A stretch of DNA of 54,365 nucleotides, taken from Armatimonadota bacterium (GTDB lineage Bacteria > Armatimonadota > Fimbriimonadia > Fimbriimonadales > Fimbriimonadaceae). Position numbers and translations under genes: made by a program. Below the pieces are notes generated by a model that made no database searches, had not been told where the DNA came from, and saw only the letters and a program-made list of their open reading frames with translations. Shown here piece by piece: positions 1 through 6,861 of this stretch; the first letter of the stretch is position 1, and every line of letters begins with the position of its first letter. Where the stretch lies: contig JANYCU010000042.1 in the NCBI GenBank assembly GCA_025360125.1, positions 1 to 54,365 on the forward strand, read 5' to 3'.

Positions 1-36
1 GTTGAAGGCGGTTCCAAGATGCTGTCCGAGAACTAG
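1..36 (+). CDS. possible 3' end of a gene entering from the left
   Basis: Frame 1 is open from the window edge and reads eleven codons (ending ...KMLSEN) before TAG. Codon choice is compatible with neighbouring genes, but eleven codons cannot establish a gene and no family can be named. Everything from here to 335 is non-coding. Confidence 0.3.
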   Translation, partial: VEGGSKMLSEN

Positions 37-135
37 GGAGGGTACTGATTGGCACTCAATCTGAGATTCGAGAACTAAGTCCCTGCCCAGTCGCGAGTAC
101 AGTTCCAACCAGACCCATCCAAAGACATCTTACAA

Positions 136-187
136 GCCCAGTCTTACGAGCAGAGGAACGGAGTTCCCAACGAGGAGGGCTGGGTAA
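136..187. repeat. 52-bp dispersed repeat, copy 1
   Basis: This 52-bp segment is identical to 31704-31755. It contains a short perfect hairpin (GGAAC-GGA-GTTCC at 155-167), and its ends can pair through AGCCC and GGGCT. Both copies lie in gene-free stretches. It belongs to the wider intergenic hairpin set of this window, which also carries GGAAC-GAA-GTTCC at 2899 and 35149. The rest of 37-335 shows nothing codable. Confidence 0.85.
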
Positions 188-271
188 GAATCGAACCCGT
201 CCCTTCCTCGGACGCTCCTAACGACCATGAGCCCAAAAGACCTGGCGAGCGTCCCCCTTTAGTCCGACGAA

Positions 272-309
272 GCACCATCAAGGCGACTAAGTACTTATTT
301 TGATGGTGC
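272..309. terminator. hairpin downstream of the 336-785 gene
   Basis: A perfect 10-bp inverted repeat (GCACCATCAA / TTGATGGTGC) with an 18-nt loop lies just past the stop of the minus-strand gene at 336. The position fits a transcript end, but no T-run follows the stem, so this is a weak terminator call. Confidence 0.4.
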
Positions 310-335
310 GAGGCGGAGCCGACAGGCGACCAAAT

Positions 336-785
336 CTAATTGCTATGGAGAGTCTTGCCTGATAAGTCCCTTTCTACTGGCCGAACCTTGCCGAGCTCTG
401 AGAGGAAACCCTCCCAACGGTGCAAGTCGCTGTTAACTGAAATCAAATCAGCCCCCTTTCGCACTTCGCAAATGGTTCTTCGTTTGTAAGTTGGATCCGG
501 CTTCAACAAAATGCTGGTCTCATCATCAATCGAGATCGTGCGAACCAATCTGCCCCTCGGGTCAAACTCAGAGAGTTCATTTCCAACCAGCAAAAAGCGA
601 GTTCGAGTCAAGGTTTTGTGGGTCAAAACCGCCATCATCGCAACCCAAACCAAAACTGCACCCATCACAATTGGCGACAACTTCTGCTCCGCCAACATAT
701 ACTGCGAGAAATACATCGCCCCAGTCCCTACCCAAAAGAAAAGAAATAGGTAAACCAGCATCGGCCGGGCATAGTTGAATTTCAT
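336..785 (-). CDS. small membrane protein with two TM segments and a cytoplasmic tail
   Basis: A 149-residue protein of unknown family. Two adjacent hydrophobic segments fill residues 8-55 (PMLVYLFLFFWVGTGAMYF, then PIVMGAVLVWVAMMAVL). A basic stretch (HKTLTRTRF) and a soluble beta-rich tail follow, with alternating charges much like PH-like domains of bacterial two-TM proteins. That resemblance is an impression only. I start at ATG 785; an upstream TTG at 794 is in frame. A -10-like TACAAT lies at 798-803 on the minus strand, 12 nt before the ATG. It is transcribed away from the hut operon and shares no obvious function with it. Confidence 0.7.
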   Translation of the reverse strand: MKFNYARPMLVYLFLFFWVGTGAMYFSQYMLAEQKLSPIVMGAVLVWVAMMAVLTHKTLTRTRFLLVGNELSEFDPRGRLVRTISIDDETSILLKPDPTYKRRTICEVRKGADLISVNSDLHRWEGFLSELGKVRPVERDLSGKTLHSN

Positions 786-843
786 AGGTGACAACCCATT
801 GTACGTCCGATGCGACGACGGACAAAGCTAGTAAACTATGGGA

Positions 844-881
844 CGTGCTCACCGTCGAGCCCCAGCCGCTCACCCTCACCC
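844..881 (+). repeat. detached copy of the hutH start region
   Basis: These 38 bp match 1179-1216 with a single change. The matched stretch is the GTG start and first twelve codons of hutH. A -10-like TAAACT (832-837) sits 7 nt before the copied GTG, mirroring the spacing at the real gene. The copied frame runs into unrelated sequence, so this copy is non-functional. Confidence 0.85.
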
Positions 882-937
882 TAGAGCCCTGAACCCCGCC
901 CAACCAAGCTCTCCACCTTGAAAGGGAAGAGCCCTTG

Positions 938-966
938 AAAATCCTTGCCAATAAGGCAAGGATTTT
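938..966 (+). terminator. intrinsic terminator-like hairpin upstream of hutH
   Basis: A perfect 12-bp stem (AAAATCCTTGCC / GGCAAGGATTTT) with loop AATAA runs into T's at 963-967. It lies between two divergent genes, where no transcript should end, but it would terminate transcription started at the detached hutH start copy at 845. Either it is a relic of the inserted DNA or it attenuates read-through into hutH. Confidence 0.65.
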
Positions 967-972
967 TGAGGT

Positions 973-1022
973 GTCAGACGAATCGTTCCAACACTTTTAG
1001 GTCACGCATCGATTCGTCTGAC
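973..1022. repeat. 13-bp perfect inverted repeat
   Basis: GTCAGACGAATCG at 973-985 pairs perfectly with 1010-1022 across 24 nt. It falls inside the segment inserted between the two copies of the hutH start. It could be the ends of a very small element or a regulator site; no protein lies between the arms. Confidence 0.7.
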
Positions 1023-1084
1023 GAGGGGGTTGAATACTAGATTTTCAAACAATACTCCCAACTCATGTTCCCTAATCCAGGAGC

Positions 1085-1156
1085 CCCTTGCCCTTGCCCT
1101 CGCCCTCGCCCTCGCCCTCGCCCTCGCCCTCGCCATCGCCCTTGCCCACGCCCTCC
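1085..1156 (+). repeat. hexanucleotide tandem repeat (CCCTCG) before hutH
   Basis: Twelve consecutive hexamers of the form CCCNNN follow each other, six of them exact CCCTCG (1097-1132). Read in the hutH frame they encode Ala-Leu repeats, but they lie upstream of the likely hutH start and -10 box, so they are probably untranslated. Repeats of this kind change length by slippage and could shift the promoter context of hutH. Confidence 0.8.
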
Positions 1157-1167
1157 CACTAACCAGA

Positions 1168-1173
1168 TATACT
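1168..1173 (+). promoter_or_regulatory. -10 box of hutH (TATACT), leaderless geometry
   Basis: TATACT ends 6 nt before the GTG at 1180, so transcription would begin at or within a base or two of the start codon. No good -35 is visible; TTGCCC at 1142 is 20 nt away. The same spacing recurs at several genes in this window. Confidence 0.55.
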
Positions 1174-1179
1174 AATCCC

Positions 1180-2697
1180 GTGCTCACTGTCGAGCCCCAG
1201 CCGCTCACCCTCACCCAAGTTTTCGATATTGCCAACGGCAAATCGCAGGTTCAACTGTCCTCGAAAACCAAGGAAATCGTCCAGAAATCTCGCGCCGTCG
1301 TCGACCAAATTGTCGCCAAAAAGCAAGTCGTGTACGGCATCAACACCGGATTCGGACGCCTCGCCGACGTCCATATCCCCAACGATGAGCTCAAGCAACT
1401 CCAGCTAAACCTCGTCCGCAGTCACGCGGTCGGCGTTGGCGACCCCCTCAGCATCCCCGAGACCCGAGCTATGATGCTCCTCCGCCTCAGCGTCCTCGCC
1501 CAAGGCTACAGCGGAGCCAGAGTCGAAGTCCTCGAAATGCTCGTCCAGATGCTCAACCGAGGCATCACCCCAATAATCCCCAGTCAAGGCTCGGTCGGGG
1601 CCTCCGGCGACCTCGCACCACTGGCCCATCTCGCCCTCGCCATGATCGGTGAAGGCGAGTGTTGGGATGGAACCAACCGACGACCAAGCAAAGACATCCT
1701 CAGCCAAAATGGCCTCAAACCCCTCGTCCTCGAATCCAAAGAGGGCCTCGCCCTCCTCAATGGAACTCAAGCAATTGGCGCGGTTGGATGCCTCGCCCTC
1801 GCCCGAGCCCTTCGGTGCGTCCATGTCGCCGACGTCATCGGATCAATGACCCTCGAAGCGCTCATGGGAACCCCTTCCGCGTTCGATCCACGCATCCACG
1901 AAGCTCGTCGCCACCAAGGCCAAATCGACAGTGCATCCCATCTTCGCAACCTGCTAGTTGATTCCGAAATAAGGGAATCCCACCGCGAAAACGACTCCCG
2001 CGTGCAAGACGCCTATTGTCTGCGATGCATGCCCCAGGTTCACGGGGCCGCCCGCTCCGCTCTCAAACACGCCCAAGAAACGTTGGAAAATGAAACCGGA
2101 GCTGCCACCGACAATCCCCTCGTTTTCAGCGACACGGGCGATGTCATTTCGGGCGGAAACTTCCATGGCGCCCCCCTAGCCTACGCCCTCGATTACGCCG
2201 CGATCGTCACCACCGACCTCCTCAGCATTTCCGAACGACGCGTTGATCGCTTAGTAAATCCCGATTCCAACGAGGGCTTGCCCCCATTCCTAAGCAGCCA
2301 CGCAGGCACCAGCTCCGGATTCATGATGCCGCACGTAACCGTCGCTGCCCTCCTCAACGACTGCAAAGTATTGTCGCACCCCGCCAGCGTTGACTCAGTC
2401 CCAACGTCCGGCGGTAAAGAAGACCATGTTTCAATGGGAATGACCAGCGCTCTCAAATTCCGAAAAATCGTCGAAAACGTCGAACGCGGACTTGCAATCG
2501 AACTCCTCGCCGCCGCCGAGGGCCTCGAATACCGAAAGCCCCTCAAACCCGGAGCTGGAGCACTCGTCGCCTACGACAAACTGCGCAAAATCTCTCCTCC
2601 CGTCACCCATGACCGCTCTCTCTCGCACGACATCGAAAACGTTGCAACCGCCATCCGTCAAGGAACCTTCGATTCAGGACTCGAACCCACATGGTAA
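1180..2697 (+). CDS. hutH: histidine ammonia-lyase
   Basis: Converts L-histidine to urocanate and ammonia, the first step of histidine breakdown, in the cytoplasm. The protein is 505 residues, the usual HutH length. It carries the Ala-Ser-Gly triad that cyclises to the MIO cofactor (GSVGASGDLAPLAHLAL), the YGINTGFG loop, and conserved GGNFHG and DNPL segments. The frame is open further upstream, but that extension would begin at TTG and consist of Ala-Leu repeats. GTG 1180 gives the canonical N-terminus (LTVEPQPLTLTQVFDIA) and has a -10 box 6 nt upstream. It is first of hutH-hutU-hutG-hutI on one strand. No hut regulator gene lies nearby. A copy of its first codons lies at 844-881. Confidence 0.96.
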   Translation: MLTVEPQPLTLTQVFDIANGKSQVQLSSKTKEIVQKSRAVVDQIVAKKQVVYGINTGFGRLADVHIPNDELKQLQLNLVRSHAVGVGDPLSIPETRAMMLLRLSVLAQGYSGARVEVLEMLVQMLNRGITPIIPSQGSVGASGDLAPLAHLALAMIGEGECWDGTNRRPSKDILSQNGLKPLVLESKEGLALLNGTQAIGAVGCLALARALRCVHVADVIGSMTLEALMGTPSAFDPRIHEARRHQGQIDSASHLRNLLVDSEIRESHRENDSRVQDAYCLRCMPQVHGAARSALKHAQETLENETGAATDNPLVFSDTGDVISGGNFHGAPLAYALDYAAIVTTDLLSISERRVDRLVNPDSNEGLPPFLSSHAGTSSGFMMPHVTVAALLNDCKVLSHPASVDSVPTSGGKEDHVSMGMTSALKFRKIVENVERGLAIELLAAAEGLEYRKPLKPGAGALVAYDKLRKISPPVTHDRSLSHDIENVATAIRQGTFDSGLEPTW

Positions 2698-2714
2698 AAA
2701 CAGGAAAGCCCATG

Positions 2715-2762
2715 TGGAGTGCGCGGACTTGTCCGCGCTTTGGCCTGCAAGACTTGTCTTGC
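2715..2762 (+). repeat. dual-hairpin intergenic repeat, copy 1
   Basis: GGAGTGCGC leads into a perfect stem (GCGCGGAC-TT-GTCCGCGC, 2721-2738), then TTGGCCT and a second perfect stem (GCAAGAC-TT-GTCTTGC, 2747-2762). Related units at 6740, 6830 (reverse strand) and 35114 keep the outer GCGC but change the inner stem bases on both sides together. Confidence 0.85.
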
Positions 2763-2781
2763 TGAAAATATTATTGATCCC

Positions 2782-2799
2782 ATGAAAGCCCCCACCGGA
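2782..2799 (+). repeat. detached copy of the hutU start
   Basis: Eighteen bases, from the ATG through the sixth codon (Met-Lys-Ala-Pro-Thr-Gly), are identical to 2952-2969, the start of hutU. The copied frame stays open for 57 codons and its stop overlaps the real hutU ATG, so it could act as a translated leader. A remnant of a duplication is the simpler reading. Confidence 0.8.
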
Positions 2800-2830
2800 A
2801 CCACAGACTCGGCAATCGACCAAATTAGCT

Positions 2831-2911
2831 CCCCTCCAAAGATTGGAGGGGTGGCACGCCAGGCAATCCTATTAATTGCTCCTGACTTGGCTGGCGGAGG
2901 AACGAAGTTCC
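2831..2911 (+). repeat. hairpin repeat inside the hutH-hutU gap
   Basis: CCCCTCC-AAAGATT-GGAGGGG (2831-2851) is followed by GTGGC and, further on, GGAAC-GAA-GTTCC (2899-2911). A close relative of the first half lies at 33430-33450, and of the second half at 35149-35161. It makes up most of the DNA between the two copies of the hutU start. Confidence 0.75.
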
Positions 2912-2951
2912 CAGGGGGGTGGATGATCAATTCACTGCAAAATTTGACAAT

Positions 2952-4586
2952 ATGAAAGCCCCCACCGGATCCCAAATTTCCTGCAAAGGTTGGCAACAAG
3001 AAGCCGCCCTTCGCATGCTCATGAACAACCTCGACCCCGAGGTCGCCGAGGATCCCGAACACTTAATCGTCTACGGCGGAACCGGAAAGGCCGCCCGAAA
3101 CCACGAGGCACTCCAAGCGATCATCCGCTCCCTCCAAAGCCTCGAAAACGACGAAACCCTCCTCGTCCAATCCGGCAAACCCGTCGGAATATTCCGCACC
3201 CACGCCGACGCCCCCCGAGTGCTCATCGCCAACTCCAATCTCGTCGGCAAATGGTCGAATTGGGAAGAATTTGGCCGCCTCGAAAAGCTCGGACTAATGA
3301 TGTACGGCCAAATGACCGCTGGCTCATGGATCTACATCGGCAGCCAAGGTATCGTCCAAGGCACCTTCGAGACCTTCGCCGCCGCCGACCGCCACTTTGG
3401 TGGATCACTAGCTGGAAAGCTCGTCGTCAGCGGCGGAATCGGCGGAATGGGCGGTGCTCAGCCCCTCGCGGCGACCATGAACGGAGCCGTTTACCTCGGC
3501 ATTGATGTCGATCCATCTCGAATTCAAAAACGACTCGACACCGGGTACATCGATCAAATGGTCCACAGCCTCGATGAGGCAATGCCCATCATCGAACGAG
3601 CCCAACTAAACAAAGAAGCCATTAGCATCGGAGTCGTCGGAAACTGCGCCGACGTCCTCCCCGAAATGATCGCCCGAGGCATCGTGCCTGACATTCTCAC
3701 CGACCAAACCAGTGCCCACGATCCGATCAATGGATATGTACCAAATGGCATGTCGTTAAGCGAAGCATTAGCGTTGAGAACAAGCGACCCAGACGGCTAT
3801 CGAGCGAAGAGTGTCGCCGCAATGGGCGTCCACGTCACCGCAATGCTAGAACTCAAAAAGAGAGGAGCGATCACCTTCGACTACGGAAATAACATCCGCG
3901 CCTATGCCCTTGAGGCGGGTGTAACAAATGCTTACGACATCCCCGGCTTCGTCCCCGAATACATTCGCCCGCTATTTTGTGAAGGCAAAGGTCCATTTCG
4001 TTGGGCCGCCCTAAGCGGAGATCCAGAAGACATTCACCACACCGACGAATTAGCCGCCAAACTCTTTCCCGAAAATGAATCTCTCCAACGTTGGCTCAAA
4101 TTGGCAAAGGAGAAAATCCACTTCCAGGGCCTCCCCGCTCGAATCTGCTGGCTCGGATACGGCGAAAGAGCAAAAATGGGACTCGCAATCAACGAACTTG
4201 TACGAAATGGGACAATCAAAGCTCCAATTGTCATCGGTCGCGACCACCTCGACTGTGGCTCAGTTGCCTCTCCAAACCGAGAAACCGAATCGATGAAAGA
4301 CACCAGCGACGCAGTCGCCGACTGGGCCCTACTAAACGCCATGGTTAACACTGCGGCCGGAGCCACCTGGGTCAGCATCCACAACGGAGGAGGAGTCGGC
4401 ATCGGCTACTCCCAACACGCCGGAATGGTCGTAGTCGCCGACGGCACCGATGCCGCCGCAAAGCGCCTCGAACGTGTCCTCACCTCCGACCCCGGCATGG
4501 GCGTCATTCGCCATGTCGACGCCGGATATGATGAAGCTATCCAATTTGCGGCAGAATCGGGAATAAAGATACCAATGAGTCAATAG
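2952..4586 (+). CDS. hutU: urocanate hydratase
   Basis: Adds water across urocanate to give 4-imidazolone-5-propionate, the second step of histidine catabolism, using tightly bound NAD+. At 544 residues it has the family length. Recognisable family segments include [10 protein letters not shown] near the N-terminus, [40 protein letters not shown], and the region [15 protein letters not shown]...[13 protein letters not shown] with the conserved active-site cysteine area. I choose ATG 2952; an in-frame GTG at 2919 falls in the inserted repeat and would add eleven unconserved residues. It lies 254 bp downstream of hutH, and that gap holds two hairpin repeats and a second copy of its own start. 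Confidence 0.96.
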   Translation: MKAPTGSQISCKGWQQEAALRMLMNNLDPEVAEDPEHLIVYGGTGKAARNHEALQAIIRSLQSLENDETLLVQSGKPVGIFRTHADAPRVLIANSNLVGKWSNWEEFGRLEKLGLMMYGQMTAGSWIYIGSQGIVQGTFETFAAADRHFGGSLAGKLVVSGGIGGMGGAQPLAATMNGAVYLGIDVDPSRIQKRLDTGYIDQMVHSLDEAMPIIERAQLNKEAISIGVVGNCADVLPEMIARGIVPDILTDQTSAHDPINGYVPNGMSLSEALALRTSDPDGYRAKSVAAMGVHVTAMLELKKRGAITFDYGNNIRAYALEAGVTNAYDIPGFVPEYIRPLFCEGKGPFRWAALSGDPEDIHHTDELAAKLFPENESLQRWLKLAKEKIHFQGLPARICWLGYGERAKMGLAINELVRNGTIKAPIVIGRDHLDCGSVASPNRETESMKDTSDAVADWALLNAMVNTAAGATWVSIHNGGGVGIGYSQHAGMVVVADGTDAAAKRLERVLTSDPGMGVIRHVDAGYDEAIQFAAESGIKIPMSQ

Positions 4587-4590
4587 ATAT

Positions 4591-4612
4591 GGAGCGCGGG
4601 CATCTTGCCTGC
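4591..4612 (+). repeat. degenerate hairpin repeat between hutU and hutG
   Basis: GGAGCGCGGGC-ATCTT-GCCTGC folds as GCGGGC over GCCTGC with one mispaired position. The GGGC-ATCTT-GCC core is the one used in the tandem repeat at 11244. It fills most of the 48-bp gap between hutU and hutG. Confidence 0.6.
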
Positions 4613-4634
4613 ATATTAAAGCAAGAGAAAAACG

Positions 4635-5513
4635 ATGGCGTACGAAGACCCCGGCTGGAATAGAGCCTCCAATTGGCTCAACGGTGACTGCCTTGAACCC
4701 AAGGCCGAAATCCACGTCCTTGGCGTCCCCATGAATCGTTCCGTCACGCCTGGCTCATGCCACCTCGCCCCAAAAGCCATCCGAGAAGCCCTCTTCCGCT
4801 TCGGAACCTACAGCTTTAGCGAAAACTCAGACCTCCGCCACCTGCAAGCGAACGACCATGGCGATTCAAAAGAGCCCGAAGCCCTCGAAGACATCTGCAA
4901 GCAAGGCCGCGCGATCTTTCTTGGCGGCGACAACGGCGTAACAAGACCAGCAGTTAAAGCGCTAGCTCAAAGCCAAAACCTTGAACTAAGCGATATCGGA
5001 GTGATCACTCTCGACGCCCATCTCGACCTCCGCCACCTCGACGACGGCCCCATGAACGGCAACCCAATTCGCGGATTAATCGAAGACGGACTGCCCGGAA
5101 GCAATATTGTACAAATTGGTCTCCAATCATTCGCAAACTCGCCTGAATATGCACAATTTGGTAAAGATCATAAAATCAAATGGGTCACCGCCGAAAAATG
5201 CTTCGATGTTTCTTTCGATGTTTTCTTCAAGGAAATCCTCGACGATCTGACCTCCAAAACGAAAGCCGTTTTCTTCGACCTCGATATCGATGTCCTCGAC
5301 CGAGCATTTGCTCCCGGCTGCCCCGGCTCCCGTCCTGGCGGTCTCACCCCAAACATGGCGCGCCAAGCCGCTCGAATCGCTGGCGCAAATAAGAAAGTCC
5401 TCGCAATGGACATCGTAGAACTCGACCCTGAACTCGACATAAACTCCTGCACCGCGATGGCGTGCGCCGCCTGTCTGCTAGAATTTGCATCAGGTGTCCT
5501 CGCGAGTTCATGA
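4635..5513 (+). CDS. hutG: arginase/agmatinase-family hydrolase, probable formimidoylglutamase
   Basis: Position between hutU and hutI argues for the HutG step: N-formimidoyl-glutamate to glutamate and formamide. The 292-residue protein has the ureohydrolase fold signatures DAHLDLR (DAHxD) and FDLDIDVLDRAFAPG (the DxD metal motif). The first metal-ligand motif, normally GGDHS or GGGHE, reads GGDNGV here, so the usual histidine is an asparagine (codon AAC). Whether this changes the metal centre or is normal in this lineage cannot be judged from one sequence. Start at ATG 4635; the stop overlaps hutI by 4 bp, so translation is probably coupled. Guanidinobutyrase or agmatinase would be alternatives outside a hut context. 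Confidence 0.85.
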   Translation: MAYEDPGWNRASNWLNGDCLEPKAEIHVLGVPMNRSVTPGSCHLAPKAIREALFRFGTYSFSENSDLRHLQANDHGDSKEPEALEDICKQGRAIFLGGDNGVTRPAVKALAQSQNLELSDIGVITLDAHLDLRHLDDGPMNGNPIRGLIEDGLPGSNIVQIGLQSFANSPEYAQFGKDHKIKWVTAEKCFDVSFDVFFKEILDDLTSKTKAVFFDLDIDVLDRAFAPGCPGSRPGGLTPNMARQAARIAGANKKVLAMDIVELDPELDINSCTAMACAACLLEFASGVLASS

Positions 5514-6733
5514 GTATCCATTCCATCATCAATATCGGCCAATTGGTAACCATGAAAGGACCAAATCGGCCCCGCCGTGGTCCCGAAATGTCCGATATTG
5601 GGTTGATCGAAGACGCAGTCATTCACTTTGATGAAACCGCGATCACGTACGCTGGACCCAGATCAGATGCTCCAAAAGTTACGGTTGAAGAAGAGACCGA
5701 CGCCGAAGGAAAGCTCGTAACCCCGGGGCTCGTCGACGCTCACACTCACGCCGTTTTCGCCGGAAATCGCGCCGACGAATTCGAGGCCCGAGCTATGGGT
5801 GCGACCTACCAAGAGATCGCAGCTAAAGGCGGCGGAATTCAATCAAGCGTCCAACAGACCCGAAAGGCAACCTACCAAGAATTGCTGGACCAATCCGGTA
5901 TCCACATCGAATGGATGCGAATGTGTGGCACAACAACCGCAGAAGTCAAATCAGGCTATGGGCTGAATTTAGAAACCGAAGCAAAGATGCTGGCCGTTGC
6001 CGATGAACTGAACGATTGGCGGATGAGAGTCGTGCCGACCTTCCTTGGAGCCCACACCGTCCCCCCAGAGGCAGCCTCGAAATCTGCCTACTTGGACCAA
6101 GTGATCAACGAAATGCTTCCCGCGCTGTGCCTCAAATGCCAGTTTGTCGACATGTTTGTCGAGGATAAATATTTCAATCACGATGATGCCCGGCGGTTGG
6201 CAGCCGCAGCCCGCAATTGGAACCTAGAACTTCGTCTGCACGTCGACCAGATGAACGATTCTGGAGGAGCCCGCTTGGCCGCAGAACTCGACGCGAAAAC
6301 GGCTGACCACCTGGAATACACCGGGGAAGACGGAATCCGCGCCTTGGCAAACTCAAATACCATGCCCGTTCTCCTTCCTGGCTCGGTCTACGGAATCCGG
6401 TCCGACAAATATCCAAATGCACGCCAAATGATCGAACTTGGCCTGCCCATCGTCCTTGCGTCCGACTTCAACCCTGGCACGTCACCCACGCCTTCATTGC
6501 CGTTCTGCATGTCTCTCGCAATGACGAAAATGGGGATGTCGGCCGCCGAATGTCTCACCGCCTGTACCATCAATGCCGCCTACAGTCTCAATCTTGGAAA
6601 CAAAATCGGCAGCATCGAGTCAGGCAAGAAGGCTGATATCGTCATTTGGGAATACCGTGATCATCGCGAGATCGCCTACTGGACTGGCTTCCAACCCATG
6701 CTGAGGGTCATTAACAGCGGCCAATTGCTTTAG
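5510..6733 (+). CDS. hutI: imidazolonepropionase
   Basis: Hydrolyses 4-imidazolone-5-propionate to N-formimidoyl-glutamate; an amidohydrolase-superfamily metalloenzyme in the cytoplasm. The 407-residue frame shows the expected metal and substrate motifs in order: VTPGLVDAHTHAVFAG, SGYGLN, FLGAHTVPPE, LRLHVDQMND, DHLEYT and ASDFNPGT. ATG 5510 overlaps the hutG stop (ATGA); longer in-frame starts would lie inside hutG and add a basic unconserved tail. It is the last gene of the operon. The next gene is convergent, and the 128 bp between them is filled by facing hairpin repeats that probably end both transcripts. Confidence 0.96.
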   Translation: MSIHSIINIGQLVTMKGPNRPRRGPEMSDIGLIEDAVIHFDETAITYAGPRSDAPKVTVEEETDAEGKLVTPGLVDAHTHAVFAGNRADEFEARAMGATYQEIAAKGGGIQSSVQQTRKATYQELLDQSGIHIEWMRMCGTTTAEVKSGYGLNLETEAKMLAVADELNDWRMRVVPTFLGAHTVPPEAASKSAYLDQVINEMLPALCLKCQFVDMFVEDKYFNHDDARRLAAAARNWNLELRLHVDQMNDSGGARLAAELDAKTADHLEYTGEDGIRALANSNTMPVLLPGSVYGIRSDKYPNARQMIELGLPIVLASDFNPGTSPTPSLPFCMSLAMTKMGMSAAECLTACTINAAYSLNLGNKIGSIESGKKADIVIWEYRDHREIAYWTGFQPMLRVINSGQLL

Positions 6734-6739
6734 AATTAT

Positions 6740-6855
6740 GTGGAGTGCGCCGATTTATCGGCGCTTTGTCCTGAGAGATTCATCTCTCTGCATTGGCTGC
6801 CTTCAGCGCAATAAATTGCGCAGCTGAAAGCGCGAATGAATTCGCGCACTCCACA
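6740..6855. terminator. facing pair of hairpin repeats between convergent genes
   Basis: A plus-oriented unit, TGGAGTGCGC with stems GCGCCGAT-TT-ATCGGCGC (6747-6764) and GAGAGAT-TC-ATCTCTC (6773-6788), faces a minus-oriented unit with stems GCGCAAT-AA-ATTGCGC (6806-6821) and GCGCGAAT-GA-ATTCGCGC (6830-6847). The latter ends in ACTCCACA, the reverse complement of the opening TGTGGAGT. The block sits exactly between hutI and the opposing peptidase. A role as a bidirectional terminator or read-through barrier is inference; no U-tract is present. Confidence 0.65.
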
Positions 6856-6861
6856 CAGGTG

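Noticed and set aside
577-951. 124-codon minus-strand frame overlapping the small membrane protein
   Set aside because: It runs in another frame through hutH-copy DNA and a terminator hairpin, with no hydrophobic pattern or promoter.
1030-1179. N-terminal extension of HutH with an Ala-Leu repeat
   Set aside because: It would begin at TTG, consist mainly of a hexamer tandem repeat, and place the -10 box inside the gene; GTG 1180 gives the family N-terminus.
2719-2955. 78-codon frame before hutU
   Set aside because: Made of hairpin repeats plus the duplicated hutU start; the last part could be a coupled leader, but nothing supports a protein.
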